A program made the position numbers and the translations under genes. This document shows positions 14,694-21,239 of a DNA stretch of 64,000 nucleotides, piece after piece. Under the pieces are notes generated by a model. The model searched no databases. It saw nothing but the letters and a program-made list of their open reading frames with translations, and was not told the DNA's origin. This DNA comes from JACVRN01 sp035276685 (GTDB lineage: Bacteria > Acidobacteriota > Blastocatellia > Pyrinomonadales > Pyrinomonadaceae): assembly GCA_035276685.1 (NCBI GenBank), contig DATELK010000092.1, forward strand, positions 1 through 64,000, in the 5' to 3' direction. Every line of letters starts with the position of its first letter. Position 1 is the first letter of the stretch.

Positions 14694-14863
14694 ATTGGGA
14701 AGCTATTGCTGAAATGGCCTATGAGGCATTCGTAGAATCGCATGCTGAAGAAGGCTGTGAAATTGAAGAGACTTGGGAGCAGTTAGAGCAGATGGAGCGT
14801 AACGCCTGGATTGCCACTGTCAAGGTTGCCGTAGACGTTCACGCGCGGGCGGTGACGGCATGA
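14690..14863 (+). CDS. Small acidic protein
   Basis: 57 residues, with the ATG overlapping the previous stop and AGGAG eight bases upstream. Strongly acidic and helical (EEGCEIEETWEQLEQME). Its own stop overlaps the next small ORF (ATGA). Function unknown. Confidence 0.6.
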   Translation: MNWEAIAEMAYEAFVESHAEEGCEIEETWEQLEQMERNAWIATVKVAVDVHARAVTA

Positions 14864-14949
14864 CCCTGCTCTTCCTAAAGCTCGTCGTCGGCCACTTCAT
14901 CAGAACCTCGCAGGAGACTCTACCTTTTAAGGTAGAGAGGAATGCGTAG
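14860..14949 (+). CDS. Tiny ORF coupled to the preceding gene
   Basis: 29 residues starting within an ATGA overlap. Hydrophobic first half (LLFLKLVVGHF), charged second half. A perfect 9-bp-arm inverted repeat (14918-14937) lies inside it. It may be only translational coupling. Confidence 0.35.
   Translation: MTLLFLKLVVGHFIRTSQETLPFKVERNA
14918..14937. repeat. 20-bp hairpin-forming inverted repeat
   Basis: CTCTACCTT-TT-AAGGTAGAG, arms of nine bases around two. There is no following T-run. It lies just upstream of the ATG at 14942 and could mask its ribosome binding site. Confidence 0.65.
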
Positions 14950-15103
14950 CTACCGCGCAACCGCTTTCAAGGGTGCGCCTCAACTCGCACAATTCTCTAG
15001 CTACGGAGAAAAGCACAAGATGTTGTACCTCTATTTTAGAGGCCACAAGGAAGCAAAAATAATCGTTGACGCAATATACGGAATCTGTATAATAGCCGTG
15101 TAA
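14942..15103 (+). CDS. Small hypothetical protein
   Basis: 53 residues from the ATG at 14942, with AAGG about nine bases upstream, inside the hairpin. Basic N-terminal half, hydrophobic C-terminal strand ('AKIIVDAIYGICIIAV'). Its 3' end overlaps the strong promoter at 15066-15093. Function unknown. Confidence 0.5.
   Translation: MRSYRATAFKGAPQLAQFSSYGEKHKMLYLYFRGHKEAKIIVDAIYGICIIAV
15066..15093 (+). promoter_or_regulatory. Strong sigma-70-like promoter
   Basis: TTGACG at 15066-15071, a 16-bp spacer and a perfect TATAAT at 15088-15093. It would transcribe the gene at 15137 and the following run of small genes independently of the early promoter. No operator dyad of the immunity type overlaps it. 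Confidence 0.75.
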
Positions 15104-15136
15104 GTTGAAATTGAAACCTTGAAGGAGATTAAGGCA

Positions 15137-15481
15137 ATGAAAGAAAATCAAAAGAGATTCAAAATCGAGAAACTTACGGACGACGACTTGGGCGGGGAGT
15201 ACGAAATTATAGTTGACCTCTCGACTTACAGAGTGATTGACGGGTCGTCGTTTATGTCTGGCTTTCGCCGTAGCGTCGGGCGCGAACCGATAGGATTCTA
15301 CGGAAACAACGAGGTAATTGTCGGCCAACCTGACGACGTGGTGTTCTACCCAATGGGTTTTTGTGACGGGTACTGGGGTTCGGTCGAAGGACGTGGTGTT
15401 CGTGAAACAAGCGGCAAGGGCATTCTGTGGGCGCAACTTGAAGAGTTCTGGCAACTGACGCACAAAGAGGAGGCGGCGTAA
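15137..15481 (+). CDS. Hypothetical protein behind the internal promoter
   Basis: 114 residues from the ATG at 15137, with GAAGGAG upstream. Beta-rich with several aromatic residues (VVFYPMGFCDGYWGSVEG). No family is recognised. It is the first gene after the strong promoter and is followed two bases later by an HTH gene. Confidence 0.7.
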   Translation: MKENQKRFKIEKLTDDDLGGEYEIIVDLSTYRVIDGSSFMSGFRRSVGREPIGFYGNNEVIVGQPDDVVFYPMGFCDGYWGSVEGRGVRETSGKGILWAQLEEFWQLTHKEEAA

Positions 15482-15482
15482 G

Positions 15483-15743
15483 ATGACAGGCGAGGAACTC
15501 AAACAGTGGCGCACAGAGAGAGGTCTGACACAATCAGACCTCTCCGAAATTCTCTCACTAACAGAGGGCGACATCCCGCAATCCAGAATTTCAGAGTGGG
15601 AGCGCGGCGTGTATAAAGTACCGGACTGGATGCCGCACGAACTCAACGCCGTCACCTTTCTCAGAAAAGACCAGAAGCACCTGAACAAACTGCCGAAATT
15701 ACCAACGAGGAAAATCACATGGCCGAAGACGAGCGAAAAATAA
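15483..15743 (+). CDS. XRE family HTH protein
   Basis: 86 residues. 'ELKQWRTERGLTQSDLSEIL' at 5-24 and the recognition helix 'PQSRISEWERG' at 32-42 form an XRE helix-turn-helix with a nine-residue insertion before the recognition helix. The basic C-terminal tail is unstructured. A third regulator in this genome besides the immunity pair; it may control the internal promoter or the late genes. Confidence 0.8.
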   Translation: MTGEELKQWRTERGLTQSDLSEILSLTEGDIPQSRISEWERGVYKVPDWMPHELNAVTFLRKDQKHLNKLPKLPTRKITWPKTSEK

Positions 15744-15844
15744 TCGAGTGCAAAGAGTGCCTGACTGAGTGCTACGAAGACGAAACGATTAAGGGTTGCT
15801 GCCCCTGCTGCGCGCTCCTTATCGCAAGCCAGAACGGTTACTAA
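15719..15844 (+). CDS. Small zinc-ribbon protein
   Basis: 41 residues with GAGG eight bases before the ATG at 15719. The pattern ECKECLTEC followed by CCPCC gives two cysteine clusters suited to one zinc ion. It overlaps the end of the HTH gene and stops just before the ribosome binding site of the transposase gene. Function unknown. Confidence 0.6.
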   Translation: MAEDERKIIECKECLTECYEDETIKGCCPCCALLIASQNGY

Positions 15845-15853
15845 GGAGAAATT

Positions 15854-16282
15854 GTGAGCCTGAAACTTCAAAGCGGCGCGCATAGTAAACACGCTCTCGC
15901 GTATCACCTGATTTGGTGCGTGAAATACAGAAACACCGTACTCACGCGCCAGATTGGTGATAGGTGCAAGGAAATAATCACAGAGATAGCGGAGCAGATA
16001 GACGCGCAGATAATTGAGATTGAAACAGACGTTGACCATGTTCACGTAATCGTGCGCCTCAAACCTACGCACACTCTTTCGAGCGTCTTTCACAGATTCA
16101 AGGGTGGCTCGTCTTTCAGGCTGTTTCGAGAGTTCCCGCAACTTCGCAGGCGTCAACGGCGCGGACACTTGTGGAGTCCGGCCAAGTACGCCGTCACGGT
16201 AGGCGGCGCACCTATCGAAGTCTTGAAGAAATATGTACAAGAACAACGTGCTCAAATGGACGAACTCCCAAGCGACGATTGA
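15854..16282 (+). CDS. tnpA: IS200/IS605 family Y1 transposase
   Basis: 142 residues from a GTG with AAGGAG upstream. 'YHLIWCVKYRNTVL' at 17-30, the metal-binding HVH at 62-64 (HUH motif) and Tyr127 in 'VLKKYVQEQ' are all in place, so the enzyme looks intact. Such transposases move single-stranded DNA by a 5' phosphotyrosine link without duplicating the target. The C-terminal helix with the tyrosine is complete. Confidence 0.9.
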   Translation: MSLKLQSGAHSKHALAYHLIWCVKYRNTVLTRQIGDRCKEIITEIAEQIDAQIIEIETDVDHVHVIVRLKPTHTLSSVFHRFKGGSSFRLFREFPQLRRRQRRGHLWSPAKYAVTVGGAPIEVLKKYVQEQRAQMDELPSDD

Positions 16283-16320
16283 TTAAGAAAACCTTTCAAG
16301 CCTCTACGCCTTTCAGTGAA

Positions 16321-16342
16321 GCCCCTTCTTTGGAAGGCGGGG
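16321..16342 (+). repeat. Hairpin at the putative right end of the insertion element
   Basis: Stem CCTTC/GAAGG with a TTTG loop, extended by CC/GG across one bulged base. It lies about 40 bases after the transposase stop. Y1 transposases recognise such imperfect hairpins near the element ends. Confidence 0.6.
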
Positions 16343-16355
16343 AGAATTCACTTGT

Positions 16356-16634
16356 GACTATCCGTTGCAGGGCGACTTTCTGGCTAAGGCAAAGAATCAT
16401 CGCCAGCCTATCCCCGGCGTGCCGTGGTATCAGGCGTTGATTGCTCATGCTGCTATTCAAGGCGGCATGGTCTGGTATCTGACCGGACTACCATCTTTGG
16501 GCCTGCTTGAGTTCCTCTGTCACGTTGTAATTGATTGGTCGAAGTCGGAAGGCTTCATTAACTTCAACCAAGACCAAGCGGCACACATAGCCTGTAAGTT
16601 TCTTTATGTGGTCATGGTGTGGCTTTACTTATGA
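16356..16634 (+). pseudogene. DUF3307-like membrane protein lacking its N-terminus
   Basis: The frame reads 'DYPLQGDFLAKAKNH' then 'ALIAHAAIQGG', 'EFLCHVVIDWSKSEG' and 'NQDQAAHIACKFLYVV', the order of conserved segments in DUF3307 membrane proteins. The normal first helix before 'DYPLQ' and a credible start codon are missing. The frame comes out of the right end of the insertion element, with a TGA at 16317. Translation from the TTG at 16365 would remove the conserved DYPLQ. It was probably disrupted by the element, though an unusual start cannot be excluded. Confidence 0.6.
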
Positions 16635-16753
16635 AGCTTTCAGCCATGTACATGTTCGCACTGACTAAAGATAGAGCAGCACTCAAGCAGCAGCGTCGCC
16701 GCAGGCGCGCTTCTCTCAGGGGATTGATAACGCGCTTTCGTATAATCCTATGA
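16631..16753 (+). CDS. Tiny highly basic protein
   Basis: 40 residues with the ATG overlapping the upstream stop (ATGA). The centre is a run of arginines (QQRRRRRAS), so it could bind nucleic acid. Its stop overlaps the next ATG as well. Confidence 0.5.
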   Translation: MKLSAMYMFALTKDRAALKQQRRRRRASLRGLITRFRIIL

Positions 16754-16926
16754 CTTGTCCAACACCAACCGAAACCCCGCTACAGCAGATAGTACGCGAG
16801 CACAGCTTAAGCCTGAGCGATGAAGCGGTCTTCAAGAGATTTGTACAAGCTGCTGGCGCAAGCACCGAGCATGCTGATTACTCCACGCTTGCGCACCTGT
16901 ACGAGATATGGGACGAGACGAGATGA
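16750..16926 (+). CDS. Small helical protein
   Basis: 58 residues in an ATGA overlap at both ends. Acidic and helical ('LQQIVREHSLSLSDEAVFKR'). No family is recognised. The chain of three overlapping micro-genes from 16631 to 17075 suggests strictly coupled translation. Confidence 0.55.
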   Translation: MTCPTPTETPLQQIVREHSLSLSDEAVFKRFVQAAGASTEHADYSTLAHLYEIWDETR

Positions 16927-17075
16927 GAGTAAATACTGCAATGTTGAACGTATGCAGCGCCATGCTTTTTACGCTCTGTTTCTTTGATGGATGGCATGAG
17001 AGGAAAGTGGAAAGCTCGGTTGAGTTCGTGGGCGGTGTGATTTTGCTCGCACTTGCTTTCGCGTTTAAGAAATAA
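16923..17075 (+). CDS. Small membrane protein
   Basis: 50 residues in an ATGA overlap with the preceding gene. Two hydrophobic stretches ('MLNVCSAMLFTLCFF' and 'FVGGVILLALAFAF') separated by a charged turn suggest a hairpin of two membrane helices. Small enough for a holin-type protein, but this is not shown. Confidence 0.55.
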   Translation: MRVNTAMLNVCSAMLFTLCFFDGWHERKVESSVEFVGGVILLALAFAFKK

Positions 17076-17079
17076 GCAC

Positions 17080-17562
17080 ATGAGCGACAGGAATCTAAAA
17101 GGCGGACTGAACTTCAGGGGCGGCAAGGGCCGCGCGCTTACCGTGAGCAACTTGTTCACTAAGCGCACGGCGCAGGCGTACAGGAACATAACAAAACGCA
17201 TCCTGTTCAAAAATCTGCCCTGCTGCACGCTGGAAGAGTTCAGAAGCTTTGTCAGAAAGCAACTGGACGCCCGCGTGCGCTGCTTCTACTGCTACAGGTT
17301 ATTGGACGAGACGAACTTCTCGCCCGACCATAAAGAGCCACTCTCTCGCGGGGGCCACAACACGGTCGAGAACATCCGGCTGGTCTGCTCATTCTGCAAT
17401 AGAGCCAAAGGGGATTTTGAAGAAGAAGTATTCGTAGCTCTACTTAAAACTGCTGAAGAAGCTGGCGCGCAGTGCGGCCAGAGGGACGCGAGGGAGAAGC
17501 TTGTCAGAAGGCTGGCGCGCGGGCTCGCGGCTATTTATCAGAGGAAGCAGCGAAAAGGTTAG
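17080..17562 (+). CDS. HNH endonuclease
   Basis: 160 residues from the ATG at 17080 (the frame is open further upstream but without a better site). CFYC at 68-71, 'SPDHKEPLSRGG' at 81-92 with the catalytic His84, and 'LVCSFCNRAKGD' at 101-112 form a complete zinc-braced HNH domain of the HNH_5/McrA type. Phage HNH proteins act as homing enzymes or in packaging; this one is far from the terminase, so homing is more likely. The N-terminal 45 residues are basic. Confidence 0.85.
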   Translation: MSDRNLKGGLNFRGGKGRALTVSNLFTKRTAQAYRNITKRILFKNLPCCTLEEFRSFVRKQLDARVRCFYCYRLLDETNFSPDHKEPLSRGGHNTVENIRLVCSFCNRAKGDFEEEVFVALLKTAEEAGAQCGQRDAREKLVRRLARGLAAIYQRKQRKG

Positions 17563-17565
17563 TGA

Positions 17566-17736
17566 ATGGAGATAGAAGACGACAGGCTCGGCTGGGCTCC
17601 TTATATTTTGGCTGCCATTGCGAGCGGGCTGGTGGGGCAATATACCAACTCGTTCAGACTAGGGACTGCTGTTTATTGCGCTCTACTGGCAGTGATTGTT
17701 TCTATTGAACGCTCAACCCGTCCCCCTGCTGATTGA
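17566..17736 (+). CDS. Small membrane protein
   Basis: 56 residues with AAAGG nine bases upstream of the ATG. Two hydrophobic spans ('APYILAAIASGLVGQY' and 'GTAVYCALLAVIVSI'). A holin-like role is possible but not shown; it lies in a region with several such small membrane proteins. Confidence 0.6.
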   Translation: MEIEDDRLGWAPYILAAIASGLVGQYTNSFRLGTAVYCALLAVIVSIERSTRPPAD

Positions 17737-17774
17737 TTTTACCTGATGCCTCGCGCACGCGGGAGAAGGGGAAA

Positions 17775-17966
17775 ATGAGAACTAGCACAAATCTAGTCAA
17801 GATGGAGAGTTGTAGCGCTAACACCCCGCCCGTGGCTAGGTTGGATTATGTTGATAACGTGCATGAATTTCTGGGCGGGCTGGTCTCCATTACTATCCGC
17901 CATCTTCACGGGAGGCGCTATCTACTGCTTGGCTTCAGATTGCCAAAAGCGAAGTCGGAGAAGTGA
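17775..17966 (+). CDS. Small hypothetical protein, frame uncertain
   Basis: 63 residues from the ATG at 17775, with AGAAGGGG upstream. The ATG at 17848 in another frame opens a protein with a hydrophobic span ('WSPLLSAIFTGGAIYCLA') that could be the real gene instead; the two overlap almost entirely. The ribosome binding site favours the frame given here. Confidence 0.4.
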   Translation: MRTSTNLVKMESCSANTPPVARLDYVDNVHEFLGGLVSITIRHLHGRRYLLLGFRLPKAKSEK

Positions 17967-17968
17967 AG

Positions 17969-18151
17969 ATGCTCTGGCGCTTCATCAAATCAATACTGGC
18001 CCGCTTCGGCATTCGTATCCTGCCCGAGTGCATAGTGCTGGGCCGGTGGCCCGTCAGGCTGAGGGTGACGAAGTTAGAGGCGAGCATAAAGGACGGAATT
18101 AAATTCGGTGGCTGGCTCCAGTTGTTCGGAGGGGAAGACAAAGAAGGATGA
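17969..18151 (+). CDS. Small basic protein
   Basis: 60 residues from the ATG at 17969, with GGAG nine bases upstream. Amphipathic N-terminal helix ('LWRFIKSILARFGIRIL') suggests membrane association. It overlaps the next gene (ATGA). Function unknown. Confidence 0.55.
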   Translation: MLWRFIKSILARFGIRILPECIVLGRWPVRLRVTKLEASIKDGIKFGGWLQLFGGEDKEG

Positions 18152-18396
18152 GCGAGGCATCAAAAGAACTTGATTCACCGCCGGAATCTTGTACAATGCC
18201 CTTGTCGGACGAGAGTCGCAGGGAGATTGTGAAGCTCCGCGCCGAATTGAAATCACTATCTACTGAGGTAGAGCAGATAAGGAATACGGCGAGTTACCAG
18301 ATAGCACAGGTTCAGCAGACCCTTGACCTGAAACTGGACAGAATCGCCCGCCGTAGTTCGGTAATAGCCGAGCGCTTGCAGCAGTTGATAACCTGA
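18148..18396 (+). CDS. Small coiled-coil protein
   Basis: 82 residues; residues 22-80 are one long heptad helix ('RREIVKLRAELKSLSTEVEQ'). The ATG overlaps the preceding stop. It could be a dimeric partner of neighbouring membrane proteins. A weak terminator-like stem with a TTTT tail (around 18447-18475) follows. Confidence 0.65.
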   Translation: MSEASKELDSPPESCTMPLSDESRREIVKLRAELKSLSTEVEQIRNTASYQIAQVQQTLDLKLDRIARRSSVIAERLQQLIT

Positions 18397-18487
18397 TAAC
18401 GAGTTAAGAAAAGCTCAAAGACTTTTACAGCTCGTCAGTGGCTTTAACAGGCCATTGGCGGGCTGTTTTCGTTGGAAAGGAAGCCTG

Positions 18488-19285
18488 ATGAAATTAAAGC
18501 TCAGCGAGATAGCCAAGACCTTTCTATTCGTGAATCTCAGACGAATCTTCACCGTCATAGCTACCTATCTAGCAACAAAGCACATCATCGCGGAAGACTC
18601 GCTATCTGCCGAAGCCGTCTCGTATCTGGCTCTGGTGTTGGCGCTCTACCTGCTGGACGTAGTGCCGTCGGTGGCCACGCGGGTCTATTCAGGGATTAAA
18701 GCAAAGTACAGGTTCCTTGAGGCTCTGAAGGCCGCGCCCGGCGAGCATGCGGAAGTAGTGAAGATGGAGGCTGATCGGAAATTACAGGACGAGCATCCGA
18801 TAGCGAAGCTCATCCCATCTTCCACAAAGCCTTTCATATTCCTTCTCGCACTGATTTTCGCATCCTGCGGCTACTCCATCCTAGAAGGTGCGCGAGACGT
18901 AGACGACGCTGCCCAAGTCCTAGCACCCATCGTCAAACAAAAGAATCCTGACAAATCGGCAGAGATAGACGCCTTCGCTCAAACAGCGACAGACCTGCGC
19001 GTCTCGGTCGAAGCCAACAACGGAAACACGCTGGCCATCCTCGCAGACCTCGTGCGCTCCTTCCAGACGAACATCCGGCCGCTTATCGGCGAGGAATCCT
19101 CCGTGAAGGGTGCTCTCTTCGATTTAGCGCTCAGAAAACTTGTCAGGAAGCTGCAAGACGAGGCCGCTAAGAATCCGCAGATAGCGAAATCCACCGTCTC
19201 GGACATGCGCGCCAAAGGCATGCCTGTGGACGAGGACTTAAAGACAATCAACGACTACTTGAACTCTCCGAAGCTTGAGAAGTGA
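18488..19285 (+). CDS. Membrane protein of unknown function
   Basis: 265 residues from the ATG at 18488 with GGAAAGGA upstream. Predicted spans lie at about 14-32, 42-60 and 114-134 ('KPFIFLLALIFASCGYSILEG'); the remaining C-terminal half is helical and soluble. The start 'EIAKTFLFVNLRRIFTVIAT' is amphipathic. No enzyme motif is seen. It may belong to a lysis or envelope-interaction cassette together with the two small membrane proteins downstream. Confidence 0.65.
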   Translation: MKLKLSEIAKTFLFVNLRRIFTVIATYLATKHIIAEDSLSAEAVSYLALVLALYLLDVVPSVATRVYSGIKAKYRFLEALKAAPGEHAEVVKMEADRKLQDEHPIAKLIPSSTKPFIFLLALIFASCGYSILEGARDVDDAAQVLAPIVKQKNPDKSAEIDAFAQTATDLRVSVEANNGNTLAILADLVRSFQTNIRPLIGEESSVKGALFDLALRKLVRKLQDEAAKNPQIAKSTVSDMRAKGMPVDEDLKTINDYLNSPKLEK

Positions 19286-19401
19286 AACCGAGCGGGACTG
19301 ACTGCTGCGGACACAGACAGCCAGCCCCTAGTCAGAGCAACTTGGCATGAAGCTGCCCTAACCTGAAATGGAATTTATCACGCAAAGGATGGGGCTGAAA
19401 G

Positions 19402-19653
19402 GTGGGAGCGCCAGAAGTAATGGACGAAGACCACGGCGGTAACGGCTGGGGCGAGTGGCGGCGGCACGTCCTCATAGAGATGGAGCAGCACCGCAAAGCC
19501 CTTGAGAAAATACACGCTGATTTCAGTGATGTGAAAACTGAAATCGCCCTGCTTAAGCTTAAATCTTCACTCTGGGGTGCCGTGGGTGCCGGACTCGTAG
19601 TAATTCTGACTGCCCTCATCTACGCGCTAATCAGTTATGGGACGAAACGATAA
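19402..19653 (+). CDS. Small coiled-coil/TM protein, possible holin-associated
   Basis: 83 residues from a GTG at 19402 (an ATG at 19420 is an alternative). A charged helix ('MEQHRKALEKIHADFSDVKT') leads into 'LKLKSSLWGAVGAGLVVILTA', one C-terminal span. The layout resembles XhlA-type proteins that work with holins, but the match is by design only. It overlaps the receiver-domain gene. Confidence 0.6.
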   Translation: MGAPEVMDEDHGGNGWGEWRRHVLIEMEQHRKALEKIHADFSDVKTEIALLKLKSSLWGAVGAGLVVILTALIYALISYGTKR

Positions 19654-20050
19654 ACGCATCCTTATTGCTGAAGACAACCCGGAACTGGCAGGACTTATCC
19701 GCATAGCTTTTCTGGGCGCGCCGTTCCGGTACGACCTAGCGAACACCGGCCAGGAGGTTACGGCACTTCATCATCTGGCAGTTGAGCACGGCGACCCTTA
19801 TGACCTGTTAGTGCTGGACGTGGCGATGCCTATGAAGCTGGGTACAACGGCGCTGCGCGAGATACGCGCCGAAGGCGACATGCAAACGCCTGCGATTGTG
19901 TTCACCGGACTTCCGCCAGACCAAACAGAAGCAGAGGTCAAAGACCTTAACGTTTTGTGTGTGCTGTACAAGCCTCTCGGGTACGACGAGTTGATGAGAC
20001 ATATCTTGCAGGCATTGGAGGGCGACCGCGTTGAAGCACATCAGGCTTGA
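19637..20050 (+). CDS. CheY-like response regulator receiver domain
   Basis: 137 residues, one receiver domain: acidic pair Glu12-Asp13 in 'LIAEDNPEL', phosphoacceptor Asp61 in 'LLVLDVAMP', Thr90 in 'IVFTG' and Lys112 in 'VLYKPLGYDEL'. All catalytic positions are kept, so it can probably be phosphorylated by a histidine kinase. There is no output domain. The gene overlaps membrane-protein genes on both sides and is part of the phage operon, so it is not a stray host fragment. Confidence 0.9.
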   Translation: MGRNDKRILIAEDNPELAGLIRIAFLGAPFRYDLANTGQEVTALHHLAVEHGDPYDLLVLDVAMPMKLGTTALREIRAEGDMQTPAIVFTGLPPDQTEAEVKDLNVLCVLYKPLGYDELMRHILQALEGDRVEAHQA

Positions 20051-20252
20051 GCTGGTAATGCTGGGGCTGGCACTTGTCGGCATCATCATCGTGATAGTTT
20101 TCCTTGTCCGCGCCGACCAGCATGCCCGAGAGGCAAACTACCACGCCAAAGAGGCGAACCGCCACAGTGCCGAAAACAACCGGATTCTCAAGGATAGAGA
20201 CCAGAAGTACGCCCATTTTGAGCAGTTAATTATCGAGCGCTGCGGACGGTAA
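20031..20252 (+). CDS. Small membrane protein, spanin-like layout
   Basis: 73 residues from a TTG at 20031 with GGAGGG seven bases upstream. One N-terminal span ('VMLGLALVGIIIVIVFLV') followed by a charged helix with EAN repeats (HAREANYHAKEANRHSAENN). This is the design of an inner-membrane spanin or of many accessory proteins; no outer-membrane partner is seen. It overlaps the receiver gene. Confidence 0.6.
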   Translation: MKHIRLELVMLGLALVGIIIVIVFLVRADQHAREANYHAKEANRHSAENNRILKDRDQKYAHFEQLIIERCGR

Positions 20253-20264
20253 GGAGGCAGAAAA

Positions 20265-21239
20265 GTGATCGAGTACCCACAATTTAAAAGACCCCTGCCA
20301 CCGCAGTACACGGTCACGCCCGACGACGAGGACTATCCTGTCTTCAGCCCGCCTCCGAACTTCGGCGCAACCGTCACAGTTGATGACCCCGGCACGCCGC
20401 CCGATTTACCCGTTGGCCCTACACGCCCGCGTCTTGCGACAGGAGTGCGCGGAGAGTCGAATCCACAATCGCCCTATGAGCGCGCAGCAGCCAGGCTACG
20501 AGACCTTGAGAACGAGCCTGTCGTGGACGAGAACGGAAGGCTCGCATCTGCTGGAATCATGGCGGGCCAACCCATCCAGCCGACTAACAGCCTCGGCTAT
20601 GCGTTCGGAGCAAGAGCGGGCAATGCCCTGAGCGGCTGGCTCAATCCTGAATCAGACGAGACTCTTAAAAGAGAGGCAGAGAAGGCCAAGCAGCGCCAGG
20701 TAGTGCAGACGGAAGCAGCGCTTGAAAAAGAGGCCAGAGACCGGCGCGAGCAGGAAGCGGAGATTGCCAACAAGGAAGACCTGCCAGTGTTCCGCCGCGA
20801 AGACCTTGCAAGGAAAGAGGAATCTGACCGACAGAGGAACGAGACTACAGGCCGTAGACTGGACGAGTTGGAGCGCGCGAACAAAGAGCGCGAGAAAGAC
20901 CGCGACGAAGACCGTACATCCCGTGAATCCGAGGGCGAGAAGAACCGGCAATCGCGCGAACGCATTGCCACAGAAGCCCGTGAGCTGAAAAAGGAAGAAC
21001 TGGAGATTCGCAGAGAGCAGAATGCAGAGCGCAAAGCTGAGCGCGCCCGCGAACTCAAGCTAAAACAGGACGCTTTCGGCGCTAAGTATCCAGGCTTCGG
21101 CAAGCCGCCAATCTACAAATCCGAGGTAGATAGACTTCAGGCGCAGGAAGATGCCGCCGCGCTTAAATCCGGCAGGACTCCGCGCAATATCCGAAAAGAC
21201 GCAGTTGATAAGGGCTGGGAGATAGACGACAACAAGTGA
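20265..21239 (+). CDS. Large charged coiled-coil protein
   Basis: 324 residues from a GTG with AAGGAGG upstream. Residues 1-110 are proline-rich; residues 125-290 are a very long Glu/Arg/Lys helix with little hydrophobic content, probably a single-alpha-helix or coiled coil. The C-terminal 'YPGFGKPPIYKSEVDRLQ' may be a binding segment. Its stop overlaps the GTG of the giant gene (GTGA), so the two are likely made together. A role in the virion or in delivery is inferred from that linkage. Confidence 0.65.
   Translation: MIEYPQFKRPLPPQYTVTPDDEDYPVFSPPPNFGATVTVDDPGTPPDLPVGPTRPRLATGVRGESNPQSPYERAAARLRDLENEPVVDENGRLASAGIMAGQPIQPTNSLGYAFGARAGNALSGWLNPESDETLKREAEKAKQRQVVQTEAALEKEARDRREQEAEIANKEDLPVFRREDLARKEESDRQRNETTGRRLDELERANKEREKDRDEDRTSRESEGEKNRQSRERIATEARELKKEELEIRREQNAERKAERARELKLKQDAFGAKYPGFGKPPIYKSEVDRLQAQEDAAALKSGRTPRNIRKDAVDKGWEIDDNK

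Larger units (their letters stand above)
15846..16350 (+). mobile_element. IS200/IS605-type insertion, single-gene form
   Basis: The element consists of the Y1 transposase gene and a downstream hairpin at 16321-16342 (CCTTC-TTTG-GAAGG with an outer CC/GG pair and a bulged C) followed by GAATTCAC, a layout typical of IS200/IS605 right ends. The left boundary is not resolved and could lie within the preceding small gene. There is no accompanying tnpB. Just after the right end a DUF3307-like frame resumes without a start codon, which supports insertion into that gene. Confidence 0.6.

Noticed and set aside
14927..16255. Long minus-strand frame of 442 codons
   Set aside because: It lies opposite several forward genes with motifs (HTH, HVH transposase) and is a reading-frame shadow.
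20597..21103. Serine/arginine-rich minus-strand frames
   Set aside because: They are the reverse reading of the Glu/Arg coiled-coil gene.
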